Source: Flavobacterium faecale
GTDB taxonomy: Bacteria; Bacteroidota; Bacteroidia; Flavobacteriales; Flavobacteriaceae
Direction of reading: 5' to 3'
Length of the DNA stretch: 64,000 bases
Assembly: GCF_003076455.1 (NCBI RefSeq)
Contig: NZ_CP020918.1
Span: forward strand, 1,302,001 to 1,366,000
Part shown: one piece after another, positions 16,451-25,189 of the stretch
Position numbering within the stretch: position 1 is the first letter of the stretch
Layout: the number at the start of each line of letters is the position of its first letter
Notes under the pieces: model-generated
Database searches by the model: none
What the model saw: only the letters and a program-made list of their open reading frames with translations
Told to the model about the DNA's origin: nothing
Translations under genes and position numbers: made by a program

Positions 16451-17797
16451 TTAGTCTCTTGGATTCATTTTGAAGGTATCCATAAACGCGGTAGTGTAGT
16501 CACCTGCGATATAACGAGGATCATCCATTAATTGTCTGTGGAACGGAATTGTAGTTTTAATTCCTTCGATTACAAATTCATCTAATGCTCTTCTCATTTT
16601 ACTAATAGCTTCATCACGGGTTTGAGCCGTTGTGATTAACTTAGCAATCATAGAATCGTAATTAGGTGGAATCGTGTAACCTGAGTATACGTGTGTGTCC
16701 AAACGCACACCGTGACCACCTGGCATGTGCAAAGTAGTGATTTTTCCTGGTGATGGTCTAAAGTCACTGTACGGATCCTCTGCATTAATACGGCATTCAA
16801 TAGCATGTAATTTTGGTAAATAGTTTTTACCAGAAATTTTAACTCCCGCAGCAACCAATATTTGTTCACGAATTAAATCGTAATCAATTACTTGTTCTGT
16901 AATTGGGTGTTCTACTTGGATACGAGTATTCATTTCCATGAAGTAGAAGTTACGGTGCTTATCAACCAAAAATTCAACTGTACCTGCTCCTTCATACTTG
17001 ATGTATTCTGCGGCTTTTACGGCTGCAGCACCCATGGCAAGGCGCAATTCGTCAGTCATGAATGGAGATGGAGTTTCCTCTGTTAATTTTTGGTGACGTC
17101 TTTGTACAGAACAGTCTCTCTCAGATAAGTGACAAGCTTTACCAAATGAATCTCCAACAACTTGGATTTCGATATGGCGAGGCTCTTCGATTAATTTTTC
17201 AAGATACATTCCGTCATTTCCAAAAGCAGCAGCAGACTCTTGACGAGCACCTTCCCATGCTTTTAGTAAATCTTCTTCTTTCCAAACGGCACGCATTCCT
17301 TTACCTCCGCCACCAGCGGTAGCTTTTAGCATAACAGGAAATCCAAATTGTCTTGACAATTCAAGTGCTTGTTCGTAAGATTCTAATATCCCAACAGATC
17401 CAGGAACACAAGGTACACCTGCTTCGATCATAGTTGATTTAGCCGAAGCTTTATCTCCCATACGATCGATCATTTCTGGAGCAGCTCCGATAAATTTGAT
17501 ACCGTGTTCTTGACAGATTTTTGAAAATTTAGAATTTTCAGATAAGAATCCGTATCCTGGGTGAATTGCGTCAGCGTTGGTAATTTCGGCTGCAGCAATA
17601 ATATTTGACATTTTCAAATAAGACAAGTTGCTAGGAGGTGGCCCTATACAAACTGCCTCGTCAGCAAAACGGACGTGTAAACTTTCAGCATCTGCGGTAG
17701 AATATACAGCTACTGTTTTGATGCCCATTTCTTTACAAGTTCTAATTACACGAAGTGCAATTTCGCCTCGATTTGCAATTAATATTTTTTTAAACAT
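16451..17797 (-). CDS. accC: Acetyl-CoA carboxylase, biotin carboxylase subunit
   Basis: 448 residues, the normal AccC length; it carboxylates the biotin on AccB using ATP and bicarbonate, the first step of fatty-acid synthesis. The N-terminus [21 protein letters not shown] is the family signature (seen here as [11 protein letters not shown]). The ATP-grasp Gly-rich loop is [14 protein letters not shown], and the catalytic block [18 protein letters not shown] contains the metal-binding Glu and Asn and the Arg of the active site. accB precedes it by 90 bp and fabH lies further upstream, all minus strand, forming a fatty-acid synthesis group. A 14-bp tandem repeat lies in the accB-accC gap. Confidence 0.97.
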   Translation of the reverse strand: MFKKILIANRGEIALRVIRTCKEMGIKTVAVYSTADAESLHVRFADEAVCIGPPPSNLSYLKMSNIIAAAEITNADAIHPGYGFLSENSKFSKICQEHGIKFIGAAPEMIDRMGDKASAKSTMIEAGVPCVPGSVGILESYEQALELSRQFGFPVMLKATAGGGGKGMRAVWKEEDLLKAWEGARQESAAAFGNDGMYLEKLIEEPRHIEIQVVGDSFGKACHLSERDCSVQRRHQKLTEETPSPFMTDELRLAMGAAAVKAAEYIKYEGAGTVEFLVDKHRNFYFMEMNTRIQVEHPITEQVIDYDLIREQILVAAGVKISGKNYLPKLHAIECRINAEDPYSDFRPSPGKITTLHMPGGHGVRLDTHVYSGYTIPPNYDSMIAKLITTAQTRDEAISKMRRALDEFVIEGIKTTIPFHRQLMDDPRYIAGDYTTAFMDTFKMNPRD

Positions 17798-17853
17798 TTT
17801 TTTTTAATTAGATAATTAGACATTGTGTCAATTAGACAATTATGAAGCAAGAA

Positions 17854-17881
17854 AATTTCTAACTTCTAATTTCTAACTTCT
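17854..17881. repeat. Two exact tandem copies of a 14-bp unit between accB and accC
   Basis: The unit aatttctaacttct occurs at 17854-17867 and 17868-17881, followed by a partial third copy (aactta). It lies in the untranslated region between accB and accC. No secondary structure or regulatory role is evident. Confidence 0.7.
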
Positions 17882-17887
17882 AACTTA

Positions 17888-18370
17888 TTATGATGGATCA
17901 ACTAAGAATAAAGGTTGGTCAAATTCTACTGGAGACATATCGTCAACCAATATTTTTACAATTTTTCCGCTAACTTCAGATTCGATTTCGTTGAACAATT
18001 TCATTGCTTCAATCACACAAAGAACATCTCCTGTTCCTATAGTAGTTCCAACTTCTACAAACATAGGTTTGTCTGGAGATGGTTTTCTATAGAAAGTTCC
18101 AATGATTGGTGATTTAACCGTGATGTATTTAGACTCTTCAACTGCTGGAGCAGCAGCAACTGGAGCGGCAGCAACTGGAGCAGCGGCTACAGGAGCAATT
18201 ACCTGTTGTACTGGAGCTTGTGGAGCTTGTTGTACATAAGTTGTTTCGGTTGTGCTACCTTCTAGTGTTGTTCTGATAGTGATTTTTACATCATCCATTT
18301 CCAACTTAACTTCTGCTACACCTGTATTTGAAACAAATTTGATTAGGTTCTGAATTTCTTTTAAATCCAT
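17888..18370 (-). CDS. accB: Acetyl-CoA carboxylase, biotin carboxyl carrier protein
   Basis: 160 residues. An N-terminal helical part starts [12 protein letters not shown], then an Ala/Pro-rich flexible linker (about 47-78, with repeated VAAAP units), then the biotinyl domain (about 80-160). The biotin-accepting lysine is K124 in EAMKLFNEI, the usual E-A-M-K-L motif. It carries biotin between AccC and the carboxyltransferase. The accC gene follows 90 bp downstream and fabH ends 24 bp upstream, so fabH-accB-accC are probably co-transcribed. Confidence 0.96.
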   Translation of the reverse strand: MDLKEIQNLIKFVSNTGVAEVKLEMDDVKITIRTTLEGSTTETTYVQQAPQAPVQQVIAPVAAAPVAAAPVAAAPAVEESKYITVKSPIIGTFYRKPSPDKPMFVEVGTTIGTGDVLCVIEAMKLFNEIESEVSGKIVKILVDDMSPVEFDQPLFLVDPS

Positions 18371-18394
18371 AATTGGTCTATTTTTAGTTTAAAT

Positions 18395-19393
18395 TTATTT
18401 TTTGTCGTATGCCCATTTTAAATAAACAGACCCCCAAGTGAATCCTCCACCGAAGGCTGCAAAAATAATTGTATCTCCTTTTTTAAACAAATGTTCAAAA
18501 TCACTGATAACAAGTGGTAAAGTAGCCGATGTTGTATTACCATATCTTTCGATATTCATTAATACTTTTGATTCATCAAGATTCATTCGGCTTGCTGTAG
18601 CGTCAATGATTCTTTTGTTTGCTTGATGAGGAACCAACCAGTCAACATCGTCATTAGTAAGATTATTTCTTTTCAGGATTTGCTCACTTGCATCTGCCAT
18701 ATTGGTAACAGCATATTTAAATACTGTTTTTCCGTCTTGCATAATGTTGTGTCTGTTGTCCTTCACTGTTTGCATAGTGGTTGGGACTAAAGATCCTCCT
18801 GCTGGAATTTTTAAAAAATGACGACCTACACCGTCACTTCTTAAGTATTCGTCTTGAAAGCCTAAACCTTCATAATTTGGTTCGAATAATACTGCGCCCG
18901 CACCATCACCAAAGATGATACAAGTTGTTCTATCTGTATAATCCACAATTGAAGACATTTTATCAGCACCAATTAAGAGTACTTTTTTATATCTACCTGA
19001 TTCAATATACGCAGATGCAGTAGACATTCCGTACAAAAAGCTAGAGCAAGCTGCTTGTAAGTCGTATGCGAAAGCATTAATTGCGCCAATTTCTGTAGCA
19101 ACATAGGCTCCTGTTGCAGCAACAGGCATGTCTGGAGTTGCAGTCGCCATGATAATCATGTCTATCTCTAAGGGATCAATATTGCCTTTGGCAATTAAAT
19201 CCTGTGCAGCTTTGATAGCTAAGAAAGAGGTTCCTTTATCCGTATCTTTTAAAATTCGTCTTTCCTTAATACCGGTACGAGAGGTAATCCACTCATCATT
19301 GGTATCCACCATTGTTTCTAAAACTTTGTTAGTAAGTACAAAGTCTGGAACATAAGCTCCAACAGCGGTAATTGCGGCGGTCATTTTATTCAT
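18395..19393 (-). CDS. fabH: 3-oxoacyl-ACP synthase III
   Basis: 332 residues; condenses an acyl-CoA starter with malonyl-ACP to begin fatty-acid synthesis, and sets branched or straight chain type. The Cys-His-Asn triad is visible: C116 in QAACSSFLYGM, His in WLVPHQANKRI, Asn in YGNTTSATLPL. The N-terminal block EWITSRTGIKERRI is typical of FabH. Two starts are possible (Met1 and Met4, 9 bp apart); either gives a normal N-terminus. It begins 177 bp after rpmF, with the rpmF terminator between, and leads into accB and accC. Confidence 0.95.
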   Translation of the reverse strand: MNKMTAAITAVGAYVPDFVLTNKVLETMVDTNDEWITSRTGIKERRILKDTDKGTSFLAIKAAQDLIAKGNIDPLEIDMIIMATATPDMPVAATGAYVATEIGAINAFAYDLQAACSSFLYGMSTASAYIESGRYKKVLLIGADKMSSIVDYTDRTTCIIFGDGAGAVLFEPNYEGLGFQDEYLRSDGVGRHFLKIPAGGSLVPTTMQTVKDNRHNIMQDGKTVFKYAVTNMADASEQILKRNNLTNDDVDWLVPHQANKRIIDATASRMNLDESKVLMNIERYGNTTSATLPLVISDFEHLFKKGDTIIFAAFGGGFTWGSVYLKWAYDKK

Positions 19394-19516
19394 TTTGTCT
19401 GACTATTTTTATTCAAGTGCTTCCACTTGAAAAAACATTTAAAAAGGCTTGAAAAATACAAAAAATATATCAAACCCCCTGTTTTAGAGCTTGTTATTTA
19501 ATAAAAATTATAAACA

Positions 19517-19544
19517 ACAAAAAAAACTCTCACAAGTGAGAGTT
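19517..19544 (-). terminator. Terminator after rpmF
   Basis: The arms aactctcac (19525-19533) and gtgagagtt (19536-19544) flank a 2-base spacer. The plus-strand A-run at 19517-19526 gives a U-tract on the minus strand. It separates yceD-rpmF from fabH-accBC. Confidence 0.7.
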
Positions 19545-19570
19545 CATAATATCATCTATAAAAAAATGCA

Positions 19571-19768
19571 TTAAGCAAAAGTAGCTTCTGACTTGTCAAT
19601 AACAACTTGTCCTCTGTAGTACATTTTTCCTTCATGCCAGTAAGCTCTGTGGTATAAATGTGCTTCACCTGTGATAGGGCAAGTAGCGATTTGAGCTACA
19701 GTAGCTTTGTAATGTGTTCTTCTCTTATCTCTTCTTGTTTTCGAGATTTTTCTTTTAGGATGTGCCAT
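19571..19768 (-). CDS. rpmF: 50S ribosomal protein L32 (zinc-free type)
   Basis: 65 residues, starting [20 protein letters not shown], the standard L32 N-terminus. Most L32 proteins bind zinc through two Cys pairs. Here only C30 ([10 protein letters not shown]) remains: its CxxC partner position is Thr33, and the C-terminal pair is replaced by His/Tyr-rich sequence ([15 protein letters not shown]). This is a Cys-minus form that should not need zinc. It follows yceD by 9 bp, the conserved yceD-rpmF pair linked to fatty-acid genes in many bacteria. Confidence 0.95.
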   Translation of the reverse strand: MAHPKRKISKTRRDKRRTHYKATVAQIATCPITGEAHLYHRAYWHEGKMYYRGQVVIDKSEATFA

Positions 19769-19777
19769 TTTACTATA

Positions 19778-20326
19778 TTATTTATCCGTTAATAGTTGCT
19801 TTAATTTGTCCCAACGTGGGTCAATATTTTCTTCTTTTTGTACTTCTTTTGTTTCGTTTATTTCTTTGATAGTTAATTCATTCAGTTTTTCTAAGGCTTC
19901 AGATTTTAAACTTCCGTCTTTTACCCCTGGATGAACTCGTCTTTGAGGAACTGATAACACTATCATTTCATACATGTACTGAGCAATGTCGATTTCAAAT
20001 TCGCCGAATGGCAAAATCAATAACTCTTCATTGTCATTATTGAACTCTTCTCCAAAGCGAACGATTAATTTCATATTACCTTTTATGGGTAAATCAAAAT
20101 CTTCGCCGGTTAGGTCACAAGGTGCGTTTATCGTTCCGTCGTGTTTAAAATTCAATTCAAGCATGTTGCTTTGCTTCTCTAAGACTACATTTACTTTGAT
20201 GTCAGAATTTTGATATTCGTCATAATCAAAGATTTCAAAGAACGCGTTATTCAATTGATACTCAAAATGATGTTTTCCTGTCTTTAATCCTACAAACGGA
20301 ATTAAATATTCTTTTGTACTACTCAT
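19778..20326 (-). CDS. yceD: YceD family (DUF177) protein
   Basis: 182 residues. The family sits almost always directly upstream of rpmF and is linked to 23S rRNA processing or ribosome assembly. The conserved central block is CDLTGEDFDLPIKGNMKLIVRFGEE (seen as APCDLTGEDFDLPI, a Cys and an acidic turn), and the C-terminal block is EENIDPRWDKLKQLL, the DPR.a.L signature of the family. Nine bp separate its stop from rpmF. A TAnnTTTG box lies 45 bp before the ATG. Confidence 0.88.
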   Translation of the reverse strand: MSSTKEYLIPFVGLKTGKHHFEYQLNNAFFEIFDYDEYQNSDIKVNVVLEKQSNMLELNFKHDGTINAPCDLTGEDFDLPIKGNMKLIVRFGEEFNNDNEELLILPFGEFEIDIAQYMYEMIVLSVPQRRVHPGVKDGSLKSEALEKLNELTIKEINETKEVQKEENIDPRWDKLKQLLTDK

Positions 20327-20370
20327 TTCAACAATTTTTTGCCCCTTTTAGAAATTTCCCAACGGGAGTG

Positions 20371-20378
20371 CAAAGATA
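20371..20378 (-). promoter_or_regulatory. Bacteroidetes-type -7 box of yceD-rpmF
   Basis: Plus-strand caaagata reads TATCTTTG on the minus strand, a full TAnnTTTG match, 45 bp before the yceD ATG. Confidence 0.45.
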
Positions 20379-20427
20379 TAAAATTATTATGAACCTAATA
20401 AAGTTATTTATCTTTTTTTATTAAGGA

Positions 20428-21477
20428 CTATTTTTCTCTTACTTTTAGCGGATTTTCGCTGATTTCACTGTACTCAATGCGCGAACGATAGACATCAATT
20501 GCCAAATATACGGCTTCTTTAAATGAATTATAGTCTGCTTTTCCTTTTCCAGCGATGTCATAAGCGGTTCCGTGATCTGGAGATGTGCGTATTTTATTCA
20601 ATCCAGCGGTATAATTTACACCATTACCAAACGATAATGTCTTGAACGGAATCAATCCTTGATCGTGGTAGGTTGCTATGATGGCATCGTATTTTTCATA
20701 TTGCCCACTTCCAAAAAAACCATCTGCTGCAAAAGGTCCAAAAACTAGGGTTCCTTTACTGAATATTTTTTGAATGGTAGGTTTTAATACCGCATCATCT
20801 TCTTTCCCGATTACGCCACCATCACCACAATGCGGATTGAGTCCTAACACAGCGATTTTTGGTTTTGTGATACTGAAATCTTGAATTAATGATTTTCTTA
20901 CGGTTTCAATTTTTTTCTTTATCAACGTTTCTGTTAATGCTGCCGAAACTTGATTTAATGGTAAATGATCAGTTAGTAATCCTATTCTCAAGTTACCTTG
21001 AACCATCATCATCAAAGCGTCTCCTTCTAATTCTTGGTCCAAATAATCAGTGTGACCTGGGAATTTGAAGGTATCTGATTGAATGTTATACTTATTTATT
21101 GGAGCGGTAACTAAAACGTCAATCTGGTTGTCTTTCAAAGCTTGTGTTGCTGCTACAAATGATTTGATAGCATAATCACCTACTTTTTCGTCGTTTGTAC
21201 CTAGATTAAGGTCTACACCCTCTTTCCAAACATTGAGAACATTTATTTTTCCAGGAATTAATTGGTCAATTTTGTCAATCCCATGTAAGGAGACAGCCGA
21301 GTCCAAGTTTTTCTTGATAAAGGAGAGTATTTTTACATTGGCAAAGATAACAGGTGTACAAAGCTCTAGCATTCTAGAATCTTCAAATGTTTTTAATACT
21401 ACTTCGCTTCCAATACCATTCAAATCTCCTATCGAAATTCCAACGATTATATTTTCTGCTTTTTTCATCATGACCAC
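20428..21477 (-). CDS. pdxA: 4-hydroxythreonine-4-phosphate dehydrogenase
   Basis: 349 residues; oxidises 4-phosphohydroxy-threonine in the DXP-dependent pyridoxal phosphate pathway. Metal-binding histidines appear in the expected blocks: PGHTDYLDQ, YHDQGLIPFK and SPDHGTAYDIAGKG. The GLNPHCGDGG motif is also present. The start may be the Met at residue 4 or 5 (MKKAENIIVG) rather than the first ATG. It is divergent from ribE (53 bp between), which places two cofactor genes back to back. Confidence 0.95.
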   Translation of the reverse strand: MVMMKKAENIIVGISIGDLNGIGSEVVLKTFEDSRMLELCTPVIFANVKILSFIKKNLDSAVSLHGIDKIDQLIPGKINVLNVWKEGVDLNLGTNDEKVGDYAIKSFVAATQALKDNQIDVLVTAPINKYNIQSDTFKFPGHTDYLDQELEGDALMMMVQGNLRIGLLTDHLPLNQVSAALTETLIKKKIETVRKSLIQDFSITKPKIAVLGLNPHCGDGGVIGKEDDAVLKPTIQKIFSKGTLVFGPFAADGFFGSGQYEKYDAIIATYHDQGLIPFKTLSFGNGVNYTAGLNKIRTSPDHGTAYDIAGKGKADYNSFKEAVYLAIDVYRSRIEYSEISENPLKVREK

Positions 21478-21504
21478 AAGTTATTTATTGCTAATTTTGA
21501 AGTG

Positions 21505-21512
21505 CAAATTTA
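21505..21512 (-). promoter_or_regulatory. Bacteroidetes-type -7 box of pdxA
   Basis: Plus-strand caaattta reads TAAATTTG on the minus strand, 28 bp before the annotated pdxA ATG and inside the 53-bp gap to the divergent ribE. Confidence 0.45.
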
Positions 21513-21529
21513 GTAAAATAAAATAAGAA

Positions 21530-22117
21530 ATGTTTACAGGTATAATAGAAACACTTGGTACAATCCGAGAAATAGTAAAAGAGCAAGACAATATTCATGT
21601 AACAGTGGAGTCTGAAATCACAAATGAATTAAAAATCGATCAAAGCGTAGCGCACAACGGTGTATGTTTAACCGTGGTGAAAATCGAAGGAACTGCCTAT
21701 ACGGTTACCGCTATTGCAGAAACCATTCAAAAAACCAATTTGGGTTCTTGGAAAGTGGGTAGTCAAGTGAATTTGGAACGCGCAATGAAATTGGGAGATC
21801 GTCTGGACGGGCACATTGTTCAAGGGCACGTCGATCAAATTGGTACTTGTATCGCAGTAAGCGAAACCAATGGGAGTTGGGCGTACACGTTTGAGTACGA
21901 TGAAGCGTTGAATAATATCACAATCGAAAAAGGTTCTATCACGGTAAACGGAGTGAGTTTAACGGTGGTTAATTCTAAGAAAAACCAATTTAGTGTAGCG
22001 ATAATTCCGTACACACACGAGCATACCAATTTTCATGACTTTGAGGTAGGCACCAAAATAAACCTTGAGTTTGATGTAATTGGCAAGTATGTGTCGAGGT
22101 TGTATAGTAATAAGTAG
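21530..22117 (+). CDS. ribE: Riboflavin synthase, alpha subunit
   Basis: 195 residues; converts two 6,7-dimethyl-8-ribityllumazine molecules to riboflavin. It begins with the hallmark MFTGIIETLG and has two similar lumazine-binding barrels (about 1-90 and 97-190). The first has SVAHNGVCLTV and the second GSITVNGVSLTV, with DGHIVQGHVD between the halves. The gene ends at a perfect 20-bp terminator stem shared with the convergent small membrane protein. No FMN riboswitch sequence is visible in the 53-bp upstream gap. Confidence 0.96.
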   Translation: MFTGIIETLGTIREIVKEQDNIHVTVESEITNELKIDQSVAHNGVCLTVVKIEGTAYTVTAIAETIQKTNLGSWKVGSQVNLERAMKLGDRLDGHIVQGHVDQIGTCIAVSETNGSWAYTFEYDEALNNITIEKGSITVNGVSLTVVNSKKNQFSVAIIPYTHEHTNFHDFEVGTKINLEFDVIGKYVSRLYSNK

Positions 22118-22133
22118 TATTTTGTAATTGCAT

Positions 22134-22177
22134 AAAAAGAGAAAGTCTTTGGGTTATCCCAAAGACTTTCTCTTTTT
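22134..22177. terminator. Perfect 20-bp bidirectional terminator with a stop codon in its loop
   Basis: The arms 22134-22153 and 22158-22177 are perfect inverted repeats of 20 bp around the loop ttat. The TAA of the minus-strand small membrane protein (22154-22156) sits exactly in the loop. The hairpin serves both that gene and ribE. Confidence 0.85.
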
Positions 22178-22360
22178 TGTATGGTTGTATATCGTGAATA
22201 TGCCGTAGCTAAGTGCTGCAATGCCTAAAAAAAGCACACCGTCGTTGATTGGTAGTCCCGGTGGTGGCGGTAATGGTGCTGGCGGTTGTGCAATCACGCC
22301 AAACGTTCCCGCTAATAGTAAAATGAATAAGTAGTAATATTTATGTAAATTTTTTTTCAT
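22154..22360 (-). CDS. Small exported proline-rich membrane protein
   Basis: 68 residues. The N-terminal hydrophobic signal (about 9-24, ending GVIAQ) is followed by the run PPAPLPPPPGLPIND, then a hydrophobic membrane segment (GVLFLGIAALSYGIFTIY) and a basic tail (NHTKKRKSLG). The layout signal peptide, Pro-rich, LPI-D/N, single membrane helix, basic end is a recurring small-protein type in flavobacteria and looks like a sorting- or anchoring-type module; no function is known. Its last seven codons and stop form the terminator loop and one arm. Short but well supported by composition. Confidence 0.7.
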   Translation of the reverse strand: MKKNLHKYYYLFILLLAGTFGVIAQPPAPLPPPPGLPINDGVLFLGIAALSYGIFTIYNHTKKRKSLG

Positions 22361-22677
22361 AAAATTTCAAAAATGTTTTGTGGTATTTTAAAATGAGTAC
22401 TGATTTTTTATATTTCAGTTGCAAATTCTAGGCCAAAGTACTAATTATCTTTGAAATCCCAATAGGTAAAATTGACTTTTATCTGATTTATGCGTTTTTT
22501 ATCGATAAAAAGCATCTTGTAAAATAGACTAAATAAGATTTTATGACCAATATTTTTACTATTTACGAGTAAAATAGGGTGTTGGTTTAATTGAGTGCGC
22601 TAAAAAAAAAGTTTGACTGCGGTGAGGTCTTTTATTTTTTGTAATTCCTATATAAAAGTACGGAAATTCTTTAAACT
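22361..22677. other. Noncoding interval, nothing recognised
   Basis: AT-rich 317 bp between the small membrane protein and the tRNA terminator. No open frame with a plausible start, no tRNA, and no strong hairpin or repeat is seen. Confidence 0.6.
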
Positions 22678-22712
22678 AAAAAAACCTTGCAAAAATTAAT
22701 TTACAAGGTTTT
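22678..22712 (-). terminator. Terminator after tRNA-CAT
   Basis: The arms aaaaccttg (22681-22689) and caaggtttt (22704-22712) lie just downstream of the minus-strand tRNA and are followed by U-rich sequence in that direction. Confidence 0.65.
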
Positions 22713-22726
22713 AAGTTCTTAAGATG

Positions 22727-22800
22727 TGGTCCCACCTGGGCTCGAACCAGGGACCACCTGATTATGAGTCAGGTGCTCTAACCAGCTGAGCTATAGGACC
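22727..22800 (-). tRNA. tRNA with anticodon CAT, probably Ile2 (lysidine type)
   Basis: 74-nt cloverleaf on the minus strand: acceptor GGTCCTA with TGGGACC, D-arm GCTCAGCTGGTTAGAGC, anticodon stem CCTGA/TCAGG with loop CTCATAA, T-arm CCTGG-TTCGAGC-CCAGG, discriminator A. CCA is not encoded. G1-C72 pairing excludes the initiator. The C4-G69 and C5-G68 pairs match features used by TilS to pick tRNA-Ile2 over elongator Met in E. coli, so Ile2 is favoured, but elongator Met remains possible. Confidence 0.9.
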
Positions 22801-22943
22801 GGTTAAGAGAGTGCAATATTACTATTATTTTTGCTTTGCTCCAAATGTTTTTTAATATGTTTTTGATCGAAATAAATATAATTGCTGTCCAATTGATCGA
22901 ATAGGTTGATTATTAGAATACTAAAAATTGGTGTAGTTTGAAA

Positions 22944-23345
22944 TTATTTTATTTCCTGACACAGTTCAATCAAAACGCCGTTAGTGTTTTTAGGGTGCAA
23001 GAAGACGATGCGTTTATTGTCTGCGCCTATTTTTGGAATTTCATCTACAAAAACAAAGCCTTCACTCTTTAAACGAATAATTTCTTGGTCGATATCGCTT
23101 ACTTCAAAAGCAATGTGGTGAATGCCTTCTCCTTTTTTCTCCAAGAATTTAGCAATAGCACTATTGGGATGCGTTGCAGCAAGCAGTTCGATTTTGTTGG
23201 GACCAGAGATAAAAAAGGAAGTTTGAACGCCTTCACTCACTACCTCTTCTAATTTATAGGGAGCAGTGCCTAGTAATTTCTCAAAAAGGAGGTTGGAGTC
23301 TTCAAGGTTTTTGACTGCGATACCAATATGTTCGATTTTTTTCAT
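22944..23345 (-). CDS. mce: Methylmalonyl-CoA epimerase
   Basis: 133 residues of vicinal-oxygen-chelate fold; interconverts the R and S forms of methylmalonyl-CoA between propionyl-CoA carboxylase and the B12 mutase. Metal-ligand positions are visible: H6 in KIEHIGIAV, the His pair in GIHHIAFEVSD, and Glu in GVLIELCQE. The length and the KGEGIHHIA block are typical of the epimerase rather than other VOC proteins. A TAnnTTTG box lies 35 bp before the ATG. No other gene of the pathway is next to it. Confidence 0.92.
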   Translation of the reverse strand: MKKIEHIGIAVKNLEDSNLLFEKLLGTAPYKLEEVVSEGVQTSFFISGPNKIELLAATHPNSAIAKFLEKKGEGIHHIAFEVSDIDQEIIRLKSEGFVFVDEIPKIGADNKRIVFLHPKNTNGVLIELCQEIK

Positions 23346-23379
23346 GTGGCGTACTATTAAGTGTAGAACTGCGTTAATA

Positions 23380-23387
23380 CAAATTTA
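23380..23387 (-). promoter_or_regulatory. Bacteroidetes-type -7 box of mce
   Basis: Plus-strand caaattta reads TAAATTTG on the minus strand, 35 bp before the mce ATG. Confidence 0.45.
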
Positions 23388-23509
23388 GGTAATAGAGGGG
23401 ATTTCCACCTTATATCCAAAAATTAAACGGAAGGAATATAATAGTGTAGTAAAAATTTCTATAGCCGTAAATATAATTGTTATTTTGTACTCTTTAATAT
23501 TGATAACAG

Positions 23510-25186
23510 ATGTTCATAAAAAATAGTATCGCTTTTTGTTTGGTTCTTGTATTGTCTCTTTTGGGTTGTGCTAAAAGAGGAAACATTACGGGCGGACTTA
23601 AAGATTCATTAGCGCCCATTCTTATTGCTAGTTACCCTAAGAATTTCACCACCAACTTTACAGGTAACGAAATTAGTCTCACATTTGACGAGTATATTAA
23701 GTTGAAAGATGCCAACAAGCAACTCGTAGTGTCGCCACCTATGAAGTATGAGCCAGTAATTACTCCTACCAACGCAAGTAAATATTTGAACATTAGGATC
23801 AAAGATACCCTATTGCCAAATACAACCTATAGTTTTAATTTTGGTCAAAGTATTACAGATAATAATGAGGGGAATCCACTGAATCAGTTTAAATATGTTT
23901 TTTCAACAGGTACCTACATCGATTCGCTTTCTCTTGGTGGAACGATAAAAGATGCTCTAGAAAAAGAATCTGATTCGTTTGTATCCGTAATGTTGTATGA
24001 TCAAAATGATAAATTTAAAGATTCGATCGTGTATACCGATATGCCTCGCTACATTACCAACACGTTAGATAGTTTAAAAACCTTTCGACTAGAAAATTTA
24101 AAAGCAGGTAAGTACTTATTGGTCGCTTTGAAAGACAACAATAAAAACAATAAATTCAATTCGAAAGAAGAGAAAATAGGTTTCTTGAAACAAGCCATCT
24201 CGATTCCGAATGATACATTGTTTGAGTTGGAATTGTTCAAAGAGGTTATTCCTTTTAAAGCTTTCAAGCCAACGCAAGCATCCTCAAACAAATTATATTT
24301 AGGCTATGACGGAACACAAGATTTTAAGCTATCAAAACCTAAAGTAGTACTGACCAAAGAGGGAGTTGTGCTACCAACAATTGTTACGCAAATGCCCAAA
24401 AAAGATTCGCTTCAAATTTGGTACAAGCCATTGAAGAATGATAGTTTGGTAATTGCAATCAGCAGAGATAAATACGAACAGAAATACAGTTTTAAAGTAA
24501 AGGATCAAAAAACTAAAGATACCTTGACGGTAAGCGCTCTACAAACGGGAACGATTGGGTATAGAGAACGTTTTACGCTCGAGACAGGAACACCCTTGGT
24601 TACTATTGACAAGTCAAAGTTTAGTTTTGTCAATGGAGCCAAAGAAACTGTAGAATTTCAAACAGAGCATGATGCTTTCAATCAAAAGTTATATATTGAC
24701 TTTAAGAAAGTACCAGCCGAAAAGTACAATTTAACTTTGTTGCCAGGAGCTTTGGTTGATTTTTTTGATACCAAAAGCGATACCCTTTCTTATAAGTTTG
24801 CGACTAAAGAGTTGGATCAAGTGGGCAATTTGAAGATTAAACTTCAAAACGTAAAAAAATATCCTATTATCGTGCAGTTGACCAATCAAGCTGGAGAGGT
24901 AAAGGAAACGGAGTACAGTACAGGTGGCGATTTGGTAGAATTCAAATTAATTGACCCATCGGTTTATACACTGAGAATTATTTACGATGACAACAAAAAT
25001 CAACAGTACGATTCGGGGAATTATTTAGCCAAGCGATACGCTGAGGAAGTGGTTTATTTTTCTAAAGATATAGACGTTCGTGTCAATTGGGATGTAGAGC
25101 AAACCTTTGATGTGAGCTTGCCTTACGTACCCGAGCCCAAGAAGAAACCAGCCAAAAAAGGTGAGGGCGGAAATGGGCCTAGATAA
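23510..25186 (+). CDS. Lipoprotein with N-terminal Ig-like (Big_5 type) domain
   Basis: 558 residues. Lipoprotein signal peptide with lipobox SLLGC (lipidated C20). An Ig-like domain of the SbsA/Big_5 type follows at about 36-130 (APILIASYPKNF, NEISLTFDEYIKL, FSTGTYID). The rest is beta-rich with a repeated DDNKNxxxD-like turn (ALKDNNKNNKFNSKEEK, IIYDDNKNQQYDSGNY), resembling calcium-type acidic loops. The C-terminus is short and basic (KKPAKKGEGG). Anchored to the envelope, probably the outer membrane. It converges with the omega-amidase gene, 3 bp apart. Function unknown. Confidence 0.75.
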   Translation: MFIKNSIAFCLVLVLSLLGCAKRGNITGGLKDSLAPILIASYPKNFTTNFTGNEISLTFDEYIKLKDANKQLVVSPPMKYEPVITPTNASKYLNIRIKDTLLPNTTYSFNFGQSITDNNEGNPLNQFKYVFSTGTYIDSLSLGGTIKDALEKESDSFVSVMLYDQNDKFKDSIVYTDMPRYITNTLDSLKTFRLENLKAGKYLLVALKDNNKNNKFNSKEEKIGFLKQAISIPNDTLFELELFKEVIPFKAFKPTQASSNKLYLGYDGTQDFKLSKPKVVLTKEGVVLPTIVTQMPKKDSLQIWYKPLKNDSLVIAISRDKYEQKYSFKVKDQKTKDTLTVSALQTGTIGYRERFTLETGTPLVTIDKSKFSFVNGAKETVEFQTEHDAFNQKLYIDFKKVPAEKYNLTLLPGALVDFFDTKSDTLSYKFATKELDQVGNLKIKLQNVKKYPIIVQLTNQAGEVKETEYSTGGDLVEFKLIDPSVYTLRIIYDDNKNQQYDSGNYLAKRYAEEVVYFSKDIDVRVNWDVEQTFDVSLPYVPEPKKKPAKKGEGGNGPR

Positions 25187-25189
25187 GTT

